Positions 16,695-25,539 of a DNA stretch of 64,000 nucleotides are shown here, piece after piece. The position numbers and the translations under genes are program-made. The notes under the pieces are model-generated. The model ran no database searches, was not told the DNA's origin, and was given only the letters and a program-made list of their open reading frames with translations. This DNA comes from Joyebacterum sp964521425 (lineage in GTDB: Bacteria; Joyebacterota; Joyebacteria; Joyebacterales; Joyebacteraceae), in contig CAZFRO010000003.1 in the NCBI GenBank assembly GCA_964521425.1, positions 62,001-126,000 on the forward strand, read 5' to 3'. The number at the start of each line of letters is the position of its first letter. Positions within the stretch are counted from its first letter, which is position 1.

Positions 16695-18263
16695 ATGAGT
16701 GGCACAAGAGAACGGATTCGACATGCGTTCGAGCGGAGCGAAGATTGCCTTGGCCGCTCGTGGCCCGTGTGGGTTTTCGCCATCCTGATGTATGCCGCCG
16801 TCGCGTCGGTGGTTCTCACCAAGATTCGCCTGCCTGATCCCCTGTATCTCATTGTCTCCATCATGGCGGCCGCAATTGTCTTAACAACCCTGTTCAAGAT
16901 CGAATGGGCGGTCCTCGGTCTTGCGGTGATGATCGCATTCACAAGGCCGGGCGTCAGCGTCGGCCCTGGGAGTGTCTTTCACATCAGCGGCTTCAACCTT
17001 GCGCTTGTCGGTGTCTGGATGGTCTACTTCGTCCGGTACGCCGCTGATGCCAAGATGGCGGCCAGGGGTCCACTGGTGCGGCGCACGGAGTTCGATACGA
17101 TCATAGGCATCTTCCTGATTCTGGTGACGCTGTCGATGCTCATGGGGTTGAACAAGAACTGGCAGGGGATGGCGCGTGCACGAGTCCTGCTCTACTGGAA
17201 GGAGCAGATACTCTACTTCGCCTGGTTCTACCTTGTCGTGACCATGCTCAGGACGCCGAAGGATCTGAGGCGTTTCGCGATTACCTTCGCTACTGCGGGT
17301 GTCTTCATCGCCGCTGTCGGACTCTACAACAGGTTCGGTGGCGCGGTGGAAGCCGTCCATGCGACAGCGGAGGAGATTGAAGCTGGCGTGATAGGGGGTC
17401 GCGCCGAGGGGGCCGGCACGGCATTCCTTGGTCTTGGGCACCCGAATTTCCTGGGTGCGTTTCTCATAATGTCTATGCCGTTCTGGTTCTTCGCTGTTGA
17501 TCATCTGAAGAGAGCATGGCACAGGCTCTTCGCCGATGGCGCCATCCTCCTTGGGTTTCTGGGACTACTGTTCACGTACTCGCGGAGTGCGTGGCTTGGA
17601 GTTGTGGCCGGTATCGGTATGTTGAGTCTGAGTGACAAGCGGGCCATATCGAGGATCATCATCTTTTTCGTCCTCTTTGCGGTCGTGGCGCAGGTGCTTT
17701 CGCTTGCCTACACGGGCATAGGCGTAGCGGACCTCGTAGCCATGAGGTTCGAGCAGCTGAACAGAAGTAACTACTCGGCGAGGCCTGCCATCTTCGTGAG
17801 TGCTCTGGAGGTGATAGGGAACAATCCCCTGACCGGAGTCGGCCCCGGCGCATTCTCGCATCACGCGGACAACAGCATGGTTAGTGGGGTCCTCTCGCAG
17901 GCGCACAATCTGTTGCTCACGATCGCTGCTGAGATGGGCATCCCGGCGGCGATCATGTATATCATCTTCCTCATCGCCATCTTTCGAACAGGGATAAGGA
18001 ATCTCCGCGCCATCGCTCGAGAGCCGGGGTACGGTTTCATTGCCCAGGGCGCTTACGCCGGGTTTTTTGCTATAGTGGCTCAGACCTTTTTCATCCATCT
18101 CTTCTACCATCGAAATGTCGGGTACGCTCTCTACGCGCTCTTGGCGATCATCGTAGCGCTTGGCCGGATGGTGCGAGAAGGGCAGCTCCCGATTCCACGT
18201 GGTGAGAACACAGAGGCGGTCGGGACTCCGGACCGGCCGGACTCCGTCTGGGTCGAGCCATGA
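16695..18263 (+). CDS. O-antigen ligase/polymerase-like membrane protein, second copy
   Basis: Polytopic membrane protein of 522 residues. ATG 16695 with GGGAG nine bases upstream is preferred to an in-frame TTG at 16647. More than ten hydrophobic helices are seen. The Wzy_C region carries GLGHPNFLGAFLI, then FTYSRSAWLGV and NPLTGVGPGAFSHH followed by SQAHNLLLTIAAEMG, the usual arginine/histidine-bearing periplasmic loops. In this operon it is best read as the polymerase of the exopolysaccharide. Confidence 0.87.
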   Translation: MSGTRERIRHAFERSEDCLGRSWPVWVFAILMYAAVASVVLTKIRLPDPLYLIVSIMAAAIVLTTLFKIEWAVLGLAVMIAFTRPGVSVGPGSVFHISGFNLALVGVWMVYFVRYAADAKMAARGPLVRRTEFDTIIGIFLILVTLSMLMGLNKNWQGMARARVLLYWKEQILYFAWFYLVVTMLRTPKDLRRFAITFATAGVFIAAVGLYNRFGGAVEAVHATAEEIEAGVIGGRAEGAGTAFLGLGHPNFLGAFLIMSMPFWFFAVDHLKRAWHRLFADGAILLGFLGLLFTYSRSAWLGVVAGIGMLSLSDKRAISRIIIFFVLFAVVAQVLSLAYTGIGVADLVAMRFEQLNRSNYSARPAIFVSALEVIGNNPLTGVGPGAFSHHADNSMVSGVLSQAHNLLLTIAAEMGIPAAIMYIIFLIAIFRTGIRNLRAIAREPGYGFIAQGAYAGFFAIVAQTFFIHLFYHRNVGYALYALLAIIVALGRMVREGQLPIPRGENTEAVGTPDRPDSVWVEP

Positions 18264-19435
18264 TGGGTGAGAAGCGAGCCGATGGGCTTCCCAGAGACAT
18301 AGCTTTCTATACCGACGCGCGTGCATGGGGTGGAGCTGAGGTCTATATGACCCAGGTTGCTCTCGGTCTGAAGAGAGCGGGCTTCGATCTACGGCTCTTT
18401 GTCTGTGACCTCCGGGAGGTGGATGAGTGGGTCGAGCACCTTCGCGAGCGCGGGCTACATGTGGAGCGTTTCCGTCACGGCAAAGAGTTCAATCCGCGGG
18501 TCTTCTTCGATGGACTGAAGCTCTTCCGTGGTTTCGAGATCGTGCACTTCAACAAAACGGCTCCGAGGAACTGTCTTCCTGCAGTGTGGGCCGCACGGTT
18601 TGCAGGAGCCGGCGTGGTGGTCGCGACCGAGCACCTGGCACATTCTCCAGATTCACATGTGCCGTTCGGGAGAGGGATCATCACGACCATGATCAGCCTC
18701 ACCAATAGGCTGATAGACATGACCGTAGCCGTCTCGGAACTGAGCAGGGAGATGCTCATCAGGAACTACAGGATCCCCCCCGAGAAGATCTTGAGCGTCA
18801 GGAACGGCATAGATATCTCGCAGTTCGACGAGAGCTTCGACACGAGTGCCGTGCGGGCGGATCTTGGGTTAGGTGCATCGGAGCACGTTGCTGCTCTTGT
18901 CGGACAGATATCCGATCGGAAGGGTCATCCTCTTGCCATCAAGGCCGTGCCCGAGATCCGGAAGCGGATACCCGACTATCGACTTGTCTTCGTGGGAGAT
19001 GGCGAGATCGAGGAGGAGTTGAAGGCGGAGGCCGGGCGCCTTGGCCTCACAACAGAGGTGATCTGGGCCGGTTTCAGACGCGACGTTCCGGCGATACTCG
19101 CCTCCGTCGATCTTCTGATCCTTCCCTCCAAAGACGAGTGTCTACCGTTTGTGATTCTGGAGGCGATGGGTTCGAGGCTGCCGGTCGTGGCCACAGACGT
19201 GGGGGGCATCAGCGAGCAGGTCGAGGACGGAGTCACCGGTCGCCTGATACGTCCACGCGACGTCGCCGCGTTGGTAGAGGCCATCATCGACGTGCTGGGC
19301 CGGTCGGACAGGGGAAGATCGCTCGGAGAGGCGGGAAGACGGAAGCTCGAAGCGGAGTTTTCAATAGAAGCAAGCGTCGGACGAGTTCCGGAGATCTACC
19401 GCGATATCTACGCGAGACGGGGACACCGCCGATGA
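18260..19435 (+). CDS. glycosyltransferase family 4 (tandem duplicate, copy 1)
   Basis: GT4 enzyme of 391 residues, starting ATGA-coupled to the upstream gene. The acceptor domain begins IAFYTDARAWGGAEVYMTQV; the donor domain has ALVGQISDRKGHPLAIK, LVFVGDGE, WAGFRRDVPA, then the ILPSKDECLPFVILEAMG block (E-x7-E type) and VVATDVGGISEQVEDGVTG. By hand alignment without gaps it differs from the next gene product at about 58 of 391 positions (roughly 85% identical), so the pair arose by recent tandem duplication. Sugar specificity unknown. Confidence 0.9.
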   Translation: MMGEKRADGLPRDIAFYTDARAWGGAEVYMTQVALGLKRAGFDLRLFVCDLREVDEWVEHLRERGLHVERFRHGKEFNPRVFFDGLKLFRGFEIVHFNKTAPRNCLPAVWAARFAGAGVVVATEHLAHSPDSHVPFGRGIITTMISLTNRLIDMTVAVSELSREMLIRNYRIPPEKILSVRNGIDISQFDESFDTSAVRADLGLGASEHVAALVGQISDRKGHPLAIKAVPEIRKRIPDYRLVFVGDGEIEEELKAEAGRLGLTTEVIWAGFRRDVPAILASVDLLILPSKDECLPFVILEAMGSRLPVVATDVGGISEQVEDGVTGRLIRPRDVAALVEAIIDVLGRSDRGRSLGEAGRRKLEAEFSIEASVGRVPEIYRDIYARRGHRR

Positions 19436-20607
19436 TGAGCGAGACGCGCCTCGGTGCGCTTCCCCGACGAATAGCCTTCTATACCGACGCGCTTGCATGG
19501 GGTGGAGCCGAGGTCTACATGACCCAGGTTGCTCTCGGTCTGAAGAGAGCGGGCTTCGATCCGCGGCTCTTCGTCTGTGACCGCCGGGAGGTGGATGAGT
19601 GGGTTGAGCACCTTCGCGAGCGTGGGCTCCACGTCGAGCGTTTCCGTCCCGGCAAGGAGTTCAATCCGCGGGTCTTCTTCGATGGACTGAAGCTCTTCCG
19701 TGGTTTCGAGATCGTGCATTTCAACAAGACGGATCCGAGGACTTGCCTTCCTGCAGTGTGGGCCGCACGGTTTGCAGGAGCCGGCGTGGTGATCGCGACC
19801 GAGCACCTTACACTTCTTCCCGATTCGAACGTGCCGTTCGGCCGGAAGATCATCACGGCTCTCATCAGGCTCACCAACAGGCTGATAGACATGACTATAA
19901 CCGTCTCGAAACAGAGCAGGGAGATGCTCATCAGGAACTACGGGATCCCGGGTGAGAGAATTTTGAGCGTCAGGAACGGCATAGATCTCTCGCAGTTCGA
20001 CAAGGGCTTCGACACGAGGGCCGCGCGCGTGGATCTCGGCCTGGGCGCATCGGATCCCGTTGCCGTCCTTGTCGGACGCATCGCCGATCGGAAGGGCCAC
20101 ATCTTCGCTATCAAGGCCGTCGCCGAGATCCGACAGCGGATACCCGATTATCGACTTGTCTTCGTGGGGGAGGGCGAGATCGAGGATGAGCTGAAGGATG
20201 AGGCTGAGCGCCTCGGTCTCACAACTGAGGTGATCTGGGCCGGTTTCAGACACGACGTTCCTGCGATACTCGCCTCCGTCGATCTTCTGATCCTTCCCTC
20301 TGAGGATGAATCTCTACCGTTTGTGATCCTGGAGGCGATGGGTTCGAGGCTGCCGGTCGTGGCCACGGACGTGGGGGGCATCAGCGAGCAGGTCGAGGAC
20401 GGAGTCACCGGTCGCCTGATACGTCCACGCGACGTCGCCGGGTTGGTAGAGGCCGTCATCGACGTGTTGGATCGGTCGGACAGGGGAAGATCGCTCGGAG
20501 AGGCGGGACGGCGCAAGCTCGAATCGGAGTTCTCGATCGAAGCAAGCATCGGGCGAATCCCGGAGATCTACCGCGACGCGTACGCGAGACATGGACATCG
20601 CCGATGA
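19432..20607 (+). CDS. glycosyltransferase family 4 (tandem duplicate, copy 2)
   Basis: Second copy of the tandem pair, also 391 residues, starting at the ATGA overlap at 19432. All GT4 motifs are kept: GGAEVYMTQ, VLVGRIADRKGH, WAGFRHDVPA, ILPSEDESLPFVILEAMG. Differences from copy 1 are concentrated around residues 120-240, including the inter-domain region and the start of the donor domain; the C-terminal hundred residues are nearly the same. Both copies are intact, so they may act on successive sugars or be redundant. Confidence 0.9.
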   Translation: MMSETRLGALPRRIAFYTDALAWGGAEVYMTQVALGLKRAGFDPRLFVCDRREVDEWVEHLRERGLHVERFRPGKEFNPRVFFDGLKLFRGFEIVHFNKTDPRTCLPAVWAARFAGAGVVIATEHLTLLPDSNVPFGRKIITALIRLTNRLIDMTITVSKQSREMLIRNYGIPGERILSVRNGIDLSQFDKGFDTRAARVDLGLGASDPVAVLVGRIADRKGHIFAIKAVAEIRQRIPDYRLVFVGEGEIEDELKDEAERLGLTTEVIWAGFRHDVPAILASVDLLILPSEDESLPFVILEAMGSRLPVVATDVGGISEQVEDGVTGRLIRPRDVAGLVEAVIDVLDRSDRGRSLGEAGRRKLESEFSIEASIGRIPEIYRDAYARHGHRR

Positions 20608-21845
20608 AGCAGAGACTTAACATACTGTCGATCAACCAGTTCTTCTTCCCGGATAGTCAGGGCGGTGTGGAACGCGTTGCTTATGAGACGACGAGACGAC
20701 TCGCGGAGCGCGGACACAATATCCACCTTGTTGGGCAGAGAACCAAGCCGGGTACTCCTGACACGGAAAAGCTCCATGGACTTACTGTCCATCGCTACGG
20801 GGCCGCCGAGAGTCGCCGGCGAGTGGGAGGCAGAACGAAGGACGCACTCTACGCATCGCGGCGGGTCTTAAGCGAACTCGTCGAAGCCCTAGAGTTCGAC
20901 ATTGTGCTGCCGCATCACTACTTCCCCTACTATTCGTACATCGGGAGCACCGGGAAGAAGACGATGCCTGAACTCATGACTTTTCATGCCTCCTATTGGC
21001 AGGAACTTCGCCTTGAGGGCGCCGAGCGGCAGACGGCAAAGCTGATTGAGCGAGCGTTCTTTGGCAGGATGGCGCGGAGAACCGAGGTTGCCTGCCTCAG
21101 GCGAGCGGACCGCATCGTCGTTCTCAGCGATTTCTCCGCCGAGCAGCTGTCGAGCTACTACTCGTTTACTGCCGGGAAGGTTGTCAAAATCCCGGGGGGT
21201 GTTGACCTCGAACGCTTCACACCGGCATCCGATCGCATGGCGGTGAGAAGGAGATTGGATCTCCCGGTTGACAGGCAGATCCTCTTGACTGTCAGGCGGC
21301 TTGTGCCGCGCATGGGATTGTCGAATCTCGTGGCGGGGTTTGGTAAGGCGCTTGCCCGACATCCGAATGCAATGCTCGTGATCGCCGGGAGCGGGAGGTT
21401 GGAGCAGGAACTCAAACGCCAGGTCATCGATGGCGGGTTCTCGGACTCCGTTCGTTTCACCGGGTTCGTGGCGGATGACAAGCTTGTCGAGTACTACCAG
21501 GCCGCCGACCTCTTCGTGCTTCCATCCATTGCTTTTGAAGGTTTTGGAATGGTGACCCTGGAGGCACTGGCGTGTGGGACGCCGGCTCTGGGAACACCGA
21601 TAGGGGCAACCCCGGAGATACTGAAGCCGCTCCTGCCGCAGCTCGTGCTCCGAGGAACGCGACCTGATGCACTTCGCAGAGGGATAGGCATGATGCTCGA
21701 GTGGCTCTCGGATGCTAGTGCCGCGGAGGAACTCCGCGGGCGGTGCCGCGAGTACGTCGAGCCGGGCTTCGGCTGGGATCCTGCGGTGGATGCCCTGGAG
21801 AAACTCATCTTCGAATTGGTGGAAGCCGGGGTGCACAATGGCTAG
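20604..21845 (+). CDS. glycosyltransferase family 4
   Basis: GT4 enzyme of 413 residues beginning at the ATGA overlap. The N-terminal domain has INQFFFPDSQGGVERVAYE; the donor domain has ILLTVRRLVPRMGLSNLV, LVIAGSGRLEQEL, FTGFVADDKLVEYYQAADLF and LPSIAFEGFGMVTLEALACG, then ATPEIL. The motif set is complete. It follows the duplicated pair and precedes the heparinase gene, in an uninterrupted coupled run. Sugar unknown. Confidence 0.9.
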   Translation: MKQRLNILSINQFFFPDSQGGVERVAYETTRRLAERGHNIHLVGQRTKPGTPDTEKLHGLTVHRYGAAESRRRVGGRTKDALYASRRVLSELVEALEFDIVLPHHYFPYYSYIGSTGKKTMPELMTFHASYWQELRLEGAERQTAKLIERAFFGRMARRTEVACLRRADRIVVLSDFSAEQLSSYYSFTAGKVVKIPGGVDLERFTPASDRMAVRRRLDLPVDRQILLTVRRLVPRMGLSNLVAGFGKALARHPNAMLVIAGSGRLEQELKRQVIDGGFSDSVRFTGFVADDKLVEYYQAADLFVLPSIAFEGFGMVTLEALACGTPALGTPIGATPEILKPLLPQLVLRGTRPDALRRGIGMMLEWLSDASAAEELRGRCREYVEPGFGWDPAVDALEKLIFELVEAGVHNG

Positions 21846-24135
21846 TGCAGGGAAGCTCATCTGGGCGGCCCGTCGGGCATCCGCCATGGGTCCACAGGAG
21901 CTGGGTGTCAGGTTGTGGCGTGGGGGCCGGAATCGTCTCCTTCGCCCCGGGCGACCGCGTCCACAGCACGAGATAGCATCGCTCGATCGGGTTCTGTTGC
22001 GTTCGCCGGACTGCCTGGCGGAGGAAACAGGCAGGCTCCTCAGGGGCGCGCTGGATAAGGAGGCGCTCAGGGAGTCCCTGGTCTCTATCGGGGTCCCACC
22101 CGAGCGAGTGATCGCGGAAGCAGAGGAGATCCTGGGTGGTCGGATTCCTGCTTTCGGCTGGACTCGGTTCGAGCTCAGCTACCCGCCCAACTGGCTCGAA
22201 GACCCCGCGACGGGTGGCACGTGGCCGCTCGACTATTGGGCCGGGCTCGATTTCCGCTTCAAGAAGGGACTGGATGATCCGCGCTACGTCTGGGAACTCA
22301 ACCGGCAGCACGAACTCGTGACGCTTGGCCGCGCGTACGTGTTGACCTCGGACGTCCGGTATGCGGAGGCGGTCTGGGCAGGCATAAGGACGTGGGTAGA
22401 TCAGAATCCTCCATTCCACGGGATAAACTGGACGAGCGCGCTTGAGGTTGCTCTCAGGCTCATCTCTTGGGCGTTCGCCGTGGATCTTGTGGGCCTCGCG
22501 GGGGCTCAGGATGGTGATGTGAAGATTTTGGCGCTCAGTGTCGCATTGCAAGGACGCCATCTGCATGATAATCTATCGGTTTACGCATCATCGAAGAACA
22601 ACCACCTGATTGGGGAGGCGTGCGGCCTATTCGTCGCAGGGACGAAGTTCGCATTTCTCGACCAGGCAAAATGCTGGACCTCCAGGGGACGGCGTGTTCT
22701 GGAACGCGAATTGCCCCTGCAAGTCGGTTGTGATGGGGTAAGCCGCGAGCTGGCCGTTCAGTACCAGAGTTTCGTGATGGAGTTCGGGCTGACGGCTTTG
22801 GCGGCGGCGAGATCGACCGGCAGTCCGATGAGCCGCCGATTCCACGAGGTGATCGGGCAGATGGCGTTCTTTCTGACGGCCATCTGTGGAGAGGCTGAGA
22901 CGCCTCCGTCCCTCGGTGACGAGGATGGCGGCCGGGTCTACGATCTGGGCGGCGAGCAGCACCGACAGGCGCTTCGGGCGGCCGCGTGTGGTGAACTTGT
23001 GGCGGGATCCCGGGGTTCTGGGATCGGTGATCCAGCTGATCTGGAACCTGCCGTGTGGATGACGGGCGCTGATGTTGTGCCTGAAAGGCCGCGGGGCGAG
23101 CAGGTGACGGATGGGAGCCCTCAGACTTCGAGGAGCGTGGCCTTTTCAGAAGGCGGGTACTACGTTCTGAGCAGGGGCGGGCAGCACGCGGTCGTGGATT
23201 GTGGCGAACTTGGGTATCTCTCGATCGCTGCACACGGGCACGCGGATTGTCTGTCTGTATCGATGGCAGTGGATGGGCGCTGGCTGCTGGTTGATCCGGG
23301 TACCTATTGCTACCATCGCGCGCGCGAGTGGCGTGATCATTTCAGATCCACACACGCGCACAACACGGTGACTCTGGATGACCTGAGTCAGTCGGAGATG
23401 CGCGGGCCGTTCATGTGGGGCAGAAGAGCCAAACCACACCCGCGCGCCTGGATATCATCCGGTCTCTTCGATCTTTTCGAAGGGGCTCACGATGGATATG
23501 TCGGGAACTGCGGCGTGACGCACCACCGTACATTCGTGCTCACGCGCGGCGGGGCCTCGATCATCGTAGACCGGCTCGAGGGATCGGGCGAGCACCGGGT
23601 GTCGGCATCGTTTCAGCTCGATGCCGGTGTGCGTGTCTCGGTGGGAGAAGGAGCCGGGACAGACGAGCGTATCGGATTGAGTTTCGCAGACGGCATTGGG
23701 CTTGAGCTTAGCGCATGGTTGCCCGAGGGTCTGGAATGCTCGGTGGCAGCGGGCTCGAATGAGCCGAAGAGAGGCTGGGTGTCGCACGGATTCGGTCAGA
23801 TGGATCCGGCAGAGCAGATCTCGTTCGGAGGCATGCTGAAGCTTCCTGCCACTCTCGTGTTCGCAGCAGTGCCGCTTGAGTCCGGCAAGCACATCGAGGT
23901 TGAGCGGGAGCAAGGTCACTCGGAACGGGGAATCGCCATCCGATTCACCGATGGCGACCTCGTTGAACGATGCCTCTTCGGAGAATCGGAGCAGGCCGGG
24001 GAGTCATTCAACGGGACATTCGGAATAGAAATATCAAGGAGTGGCGGTGTTGAGGCCTCGGGCTTCGAGATAGACAAATGGAGTTGCGGAGGACGGCCGG
24101 TGACTTTCACAGAGATTCCCAATCAGCTTGAGTAG
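21838..24135 (+). CDS. heparinase II/III family protein
   Basis: Protein of 765 residues from ATG 21838, overlapping the previous gene by eight bases. The N-terminal alpha/alpha toroid carries WPLDYWAGLDFRFKKGLDDP and the SSKNNHLIGEACGLF stretch. The C-terminal Hepar_II_III beta domain starts near residue 430 and shows YVLSRGGQHAVVDCG, AAHGHADCLSVSM, LLVDPGTYCYH and RSTHAHNTVTLDD, which contain the family's active-site histidines and tyrosine. Lyases of this family cleave uronic acid polymers. No signal peptide is visible, as is usual for the copies in exopolysaccharide loci, where the role may be polymer trimming. It precedes a GDP-mannose dehydrogenase, which fits a uronate-containing product. 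Confidence 0.88.
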   Translation: MASAGKLIWAARRASAMGPQELGVRLWRGGRNRLLRPGRPRPQHEIASLDRVLLRSPDCLAEETGRLLRGALDKEALRESLVSIGVPPERVIAEAEEILGGRIPAFGWTRFELSYPPNWLEDPATGGTWPLDYWAGLDFRFKKGLDDPRYVWELNRQHELVTLGRAYVLTSDVRYAEAVWAGIRTWVDQNPPFHGINWTSALEVALRLISWAFAVDLVGLAGAQDGDVKILALSVALQGRHLHDNLSVYASSKNNHLIGEACGLFVAGTKFAFLDQAKCWTSRGRRVLERELPLQVGCDGVSRELAVQYQSFVMEFGLTALAAARSTGSPMSRRFHEVIGQMAFFLTAICGEAETPPSLGDEDGGRVYDLGGEQHRQALRAAACGELVAGSRGSGIGDPADLEPAVWMTGADVVPERPRGEQVTDGSPQTSRSVAFSEGGYYVLSRGGQHAVVDCGELGYLSIAAHGHADCLSVSMAVDGRWLLVDPGTYCYHRAREWRDHFRSTHAHNTVTLDDLSQSEMRGPFMWGRRAKPHPRAWISSGLFDLFEGAHDGYVGNCGVTHHRTFVLTRGGASIIVDRLEGSGEHRVSASFQLDAGVRVSVGEGAGTDERIGLSFADGIGLELSAWLPEGLECSVAAGSNEPKRGWVSHGFGQMDPAEQISFGGMLKLPATLVFAAVPLESGKHIEVEREQGHSERGIAIRFTDGDLVERCLFGESEQAGESFNGTFGIEISRSGGVEASGFEIDKWSCGGRPVTFTEIPNQLE

Positions 24136-24167
24136 CGACGGCTAGGCGAAGGAGAGGTTCAAGAGAC

Positions 24168-25493
24168 ATGAAGATCAGCGTTCTCGGACTTGGATATGTT
24201 GGCTGCGTATCGGCAGCCTGTTTCACAGACATGGGTCATCGCGTGATAGGTCTCGATGTGGATCCCAGGAAGCTTGAACCTATTCGAAACGGGTCAAGTC
24301 CTATCGTCGAGCCCGGGTTGGGTGAATTGATCAAGAATGCAGTTACGGAGGGTCTCCTCACCGTGACTGACGACTACGAGGAGGCGATCAACGGGACGGA
24401 AATCTCGCTCGTGTGTGTCGGTACTCCATCGATGGAGAGCGGCAGTCCGAACCTCGAGTACACGAAGCGCGTGTGTGAGCAGATGGGGAGTGTCTTCTCG
24501 CGGAAGAACGACTTCCACACGGTGATTTTCAGGAGCACGATACCTCCCGGCACAGTCGAGAATGAACTGATCCCGATCCTCGAGAGTTCGTCGGGGAAGA
24601 AGGAGGGCAAGGACTTCGGCGTATGCTTCAATCCGGAGTTCCTTCGTGAGGCCTCTGCGGTCAAGGACTTCTACCATCCACCGAAGATCGTGATCGGCGA
24701 GCGGACGCCGGGGAGTCGCGCCGGCGACGTTCTTCAGGAGATCTACGCTCCGATCGATGCCCCACTTGTGAGAACCGAGTTCTCCGTGTCGGAGATGGTG
24801 AAGTACGCCGATAACTGCTTCCATGCCATCAAGGTCTGTTTCGCCAACGAGATCGGAAACGTGGCAAAGGGGCTCGGCGTCTCTGATAGCCACAAGGTGA
24901 TGGAGATCTTCTGCCTGGATACGCAGCTCAATCTGTCTCCCTACTACCTGAAGCCCGGCTTCGCCTTTGGCGGGTCGTGCCTTCCGAAGGACCTGAGGGC
25001 CATCGTGAAGATGAGCCAGAGACTTGACATCGAGTGCCCGGTTCTGAGCGCCGCTGTGCCATCGAACGATCTGCAGATCCAGCGCGCCATCGACTACATA
25101 AGAGAGAGCGGCAAGAAGAAGGTCGGCATTCTTGGGATGAGCTTCAAGGCGGAGACGGACGATCTCAGGGAGAGCCCCATCGTTCAGGTCGCGAGCACTC
25201 TGATCGGCAAGGGATACGATCTCTGCATCTACGACGAGAACATCTCATGGGATGAGCTCTTCGGTGCGAATCTTGGGTTTCTGGAGAGCGAACTACCGTA
25301 CGCGCAGAGCCTCAAGGCGGGGAGCGTCGATGAGCTGCTGGAGAGATCCGAGATCATCGTTGTGGCCAACGCAGCTGAGGAGTTCAAGAGTGTGCCGGCC
25401 AGGATGCGCGAGGACCAGATAATGGTCGATCTCGTCAGGATCGTGGAGGACACCGGAGTCGCACGCGGAACCTACATCGGCATCGCCTGGTAA
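24168..25493 (+). CDS. algD: GDP-mannose 6-dehydrogenase
   Basis: Nucleotide-sugar dehydrogenase of 441 residues. The N-terminal NAD site is ISVLGLGYVGCVSAACF; PSIVEPGL-type and VCVGTPS segments follow. The catalytic cysteine is in GFAFGGSCLPKDLRA, and the preceding LNLSPYYLKPGF and the later LGMSFKAETDDLRESP match Pseudomonas AlgD much better than UDP-glucose dehydrogenases. It would oxidise GDP-mannose to GDP-mannuronate in the cytosol. The ManC-like gene at 31069 can supply GDP-mannose. UDP-sugar specificity cannot be excluded without phylogeny. Confidence 0.85.
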   Translation: MKISVLGLGYVGCVSAACFTDMGHRVIGLDVDPRKLEPIRNGSSPIVEPGLGELIKNAVTEGLLTVTDDYEEAINGTEISLVCVGTPSMESGSPNLEYTKRVCEQMGSVFSRKNDFHTVIFRSTIPPGTVENELIPILESSSGKKEGKDFGVCFNPEFLREASAVKDFYHPPKIVIGERTPGSRAGDVLQEIYAPIDAPLVRTEFSVSEMVKYADNCFHAIKVCFANEIGNVAKGLGVSDSHKVMEIFCLDTQLNLSPYYLKPGFAFGGSCLPKDLRAIVKMSQRLDIECPVLSAAVPSNDLQIQRAIDYIRESGKKKVGILGMSFKAETDDLRESPIVQVASTLIGKGYDLCIYDENISWDELFGANLGFLESELPYAQSLKAGSVDELLERSEIIVVANAAEEFKSVPARMREDQIMVDLVRIVEDTGVARGTYIGIAW

Positions 25494-25502
25494 GAGAATC
25501 GG

Positions 25503-25524
25503 GGAACGGTATCGTTCCTTTGTT
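25503..25524 (+). terminator. short hairpin plus T-rich tail (weak terminator or attenuator)
   Basis: GGAACG (25503-25508) pairs with CGTTCC (25513-25518) around GTAT, followed by TTTGTT. The stem is only six pairs, and the downstream gene has no visible promoter of its own, so partial termination within the operon is more likely than a true end. Confidence 0.4.
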
Positions 25525-25539
25525 CTGACGGAGGCAATC

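Larger units (their letters stand above)
18260..20607 (+). repeat. 1.17-kb tandem gene duplication
   Basis: Two direct copies, 18260-19435 and 19432-20607, of equal length and meeting at a four-base overlap. Long stretches are identical or nearly so at DNA level, for example around 19170-19260 against 20342-20432. The stop/start overlap is kept at both junctions, so the duplication preserved translational coupling. Confidence 0.9.
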
